Below, in pieces: positions 15,511 through 16,464 of a stretch of DNA of 16,464 bases. Location of the stretch: NCBI GenBank assembly GCA_019090225.1, contig JAHRWI010000099.1, positions 1-16,464 of the forward strand, in the 5' to 3' direction. Under the pieces are notes generated by a model that saw only the letters and a program-made list of their open reading frames with translations, made no database searches and was not told the DNA's origin. Made by a program: the position numbers and the translations under genes. This stretch comes from Porticoccaceae bacterium. Its GTDB lineage: Bacteria > Pseudomonadota > Gammaproteobacteria > Pseudomonadales > Porticoccaceae. Positions within the stretch are counted from its first letter, which is position 1. Each line of letters begins with the position of its first letter.

Positions 15511-15555
15511 CGGAGGAAAGGGTTGATCATTTTTAAGCCTTTCCTCCGTCTTGTT
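15511..15555. terminator. Hairpin between convergent LLM and lysine-rich protein genes
   Basis: CGGAGGAAAGG (15511-15521) pairs perfectly with CCTTTCCTCCG (15538-15548), an 11-bp stem with a 16-nt loop, followed by a weak TCTTGTTT on the + strand. It lies 18 nt after the LLM stop. A 12-bp perfect palindrome, GCAGATATCTGC (15500-15511), abuts its 5' side. The right-arm sequence AAGCCTTTCCT recurs at 15625-15635. The 118 nt from 15549 to the next gene hold no gene that I can support. Confidence 0.65.
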
Positions 15556-15666
15556 TCCGGCACTTACAGACAGTCTTGCAGACACGCTTACCGAAGCCTC
15601 TCACCTGTTACGGTCTATGGCGCAAAGCCTTTCCTGGTGATTTTTAATCATGTTTACGCAACTTGA

Positions 15667-15948
15667 TTATTTTTTTCCTGAAGATTTTTTACGCTTCTTA
15701 TTGCCACCTTTTTTTGCCTTTTTAATGGCCGCTTTTTTAGCAGCCTGTTTTTTAGCAGCGTTGTTTGCACGCTGTTTCTTTAATAATTTTTCAACTTGTT
15801 TGAGATGTTCGCGCGCAGTATTGGCGGCTTCCTGGGCTTGTTCTGCCCGCTTGGCGGCTTTCCCTGCCTGATCGACAGCGCGTTGCAGGCGTTCTTTTGA
15901 GTTCTCAAGCAATTTTTCGAGACGCTCCATATTTTTTTTTGATGACAT
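15667..15948 (-). CDS. Small lysine-rich coiled-coil protein, AlgP/PhaM-like
   Basis: A 93-residue basic protein with 24 lysines. Residues about 6-60 form a heptad-patterned helix rich in Leu, Ala, Glu and Lys (MERLEKLLENSKERLQRAV, later LKQVEKLL), likely a coiled coil. Residues 57-93 are an Ala-Lys tail (AAKKQAAKKAAIKKAKK, then NKKRKKSSGKK) like histone H1 and the PAKKA-type DNA-binding tails of AlgP and PhaM. It probably binds DNA, RNA or polyphosphate by charge. The start is the complement of 15946-15948, with AGAGG (complement of 15955-15959) 6 nt upstream. It lies 27 nt downstream of the PPK2 gene on the same strand and is very likely co-transcribed. A run of nine A residues spans codons 4-6. 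It is not a duplicate of the 293-residue AT-hook protein, as it lacks GRP cores. The specific function is inferred only. Confidence 0.82.
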   Translation of the reverse strand: MSSKKNMERLEKLLENSKERLQRAVDQAGKAAKRAEQAQEAANTAREHLKQVEKLLKKQRANNAAKKQAAKKAAIKKAKKGGNKKRKKSSGKK

Positions 15949-15975
15949 TGTCTACCTCTTATGTTGATTTATGTT

Positions 15976-16464
15976 TTAGGCAAGGGTTTCGTCGCGCTCA
16001 TGGATGCGTTCTACCGGGCCGGCGATCAGTGGGTCGGGCTGACCTACAACAGCATGATCCTTGTTGGCGTAATCCACAGACGAGAGGAAATGGCGCATAC
16101 AGTTAATGCGCCCCCTTTTCTTATCATCTGAGCGAATAACGGTCCACGGCGCATCCTTGGTATCGGTGTGGAAAAACATGTCTTGCTTGGCGCTACTGTA
16201 GTCATCCCAGCGTCCCAGGGATGCCATATCAACAGGGCTCAATTTCCATTGTTTGAGTGGGTCGTGCTGACGAGACTTGAAGCGCCGAAATTGCTCTTCC
16301 CGACTGACAGAAAACCAGTATTTAAGGAGTATGATGCCGCTATTAACCAGCATTCGTTCTAGCTGGGGAGCCTGGCGGAGGAATTCGAGATACTCTTGAT
16401 CGGTACAGAAGCCCATCACCTTATCTACGCCAGCCCTGTTGTACCAGGAGCGGTCAAATAGCAC
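15976..16464 (-). CDS. ppk2: Polyphosphate kinase 2, class I type, 5'-truncated by window edge
   Basis: Transfers phosphate between inorganic polyphosphate and nucleotides, mainly making ATP or GTP from ADP or GDP and polyphosphate in class I members; soluble or polyphosphate-granule-associated. The frame is open to the window's right end, so the Walker A region and N terminus are missing, and the GTG at the edge is internal. The visible part begins with the Walker B motif LFDRSWYNRAGV, continues with the lid and phosphate-binding region KYWFSVSREEQFRRFKSRQHDPLKQWKLS, then the class-typical RWDDYSSAKQDMFFHTDTKDAPWTVIRSDDKKRGRINCMRHFLS, and ends about 30 residues later in a polar tail. The stop is the complement of 15976-15978. 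The small lysine-rich gene starts 27 nt further on. The family assignment is firm; the direction of the reaction in vivo is not known. Confidence 0.94.
   Translation of the reverse strand: MLFDRSWYNRAGVDKVMGFCTDQEYLEFLRQAPQLERMLVNSGIILLKYWFSVSREEQFRRFKSRQHDPLKQWKLSPVDMASLGRWDDYSSAKQDMFFHTDTKDAPWTVIRSDDKKRGRINCMRHFLSSVDYANKDHAVVGQPDPLIAGPVERIHERDETLA

Noticed and set aside
15650..15871. Plus-strand Phe/Ala/Leu/Cys-rich ORF resembling a membrane peptide
   Set aside because: It is the complement of the lysine-rich coding region; Lys codons read as Phe/Leu on the other strand.
1..16464. CRISPR array, tRNA or rRNA genes, insertion sequences, prophage or defence genes
   Set aside because: I looked for regular spaced repeats, cloverleaf-like segments, transposase or integrase motifs and defence-type domains and saw none.

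Overview
This window is about 16.5 kb of a gammaproteobacterial chromosome, roughly half G+C, probably from a marine or environmental lineage. The evidence is the adk-hemH adjacency, the prfB-lysS pair with a classical RF2 frameshift site, and AlgP-like lysine-rich proteins. A Cellvibrionales/Spongiibacteraceae-type source would also suit the CoA-ester genes, but the genus is inference. I see no rRNA, tRNA, CRISPR array, insertion sequence or phage gene.

Layout. Positions 1-5379 on the + strand hold the 3' part of adk, hemH (ferrochelatase, GTG start), an AlgP/histone H1-like AT-hook protein with its own promoter and a strong terminator, tsaB, uppP, and a 3-hydroxyisobutyrate dehydrogenase-family gene. 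Positions 5484-7678 hold an M18 aminopeptidase (apeB) and a short-chain dehydrogenase. Positions 7879-11316 hold prfB, lysS and ung. An 18-bp perfect hairpin separates ung from a convergent minus-strand alpha-methylacyl-CoA racemase gene. That racemase gene is divergent from an ACAD10/11-like acyl-CoA dehydrogenase, and a luciferase-like flavin monooxygenase follows. The right edge, on the minus strand, holds the 3' part of a class I polyphosphate kinase 2 gene and, 27 nt downstream, a 93-residue lysine-rich coiled-coil protein.

How the genes work together. Most of the window is housekeeping: nucleotide balance, haem, tRNA t6A modification, lipid-carrier recycling, translation and DNA repair. 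The racemase, acyl-CoA dehydrogenase and LLM oxygenase form a plausible catabolic module for branched or oxygenated acyl-CoA substrates. Two palindromes in the divergent spacer are candidate operators for it.

The most interesting points are: (1) the probable co-transcription of PPK2 with a small AlgP/PhaM-like basic protein, which suggests a role in polyphosphate granule organisation; (2) the AT-hook protein between hemH and tsaB; (3) a terminator ending only about 20 nt before tsaB; (4) the intact RF2 autoregulatory frameshift; and (5) Asp replacing the usual catalytic Glu in the acyl-CoA dehydrogenase. I found no clear, wholly new multi-gene system.
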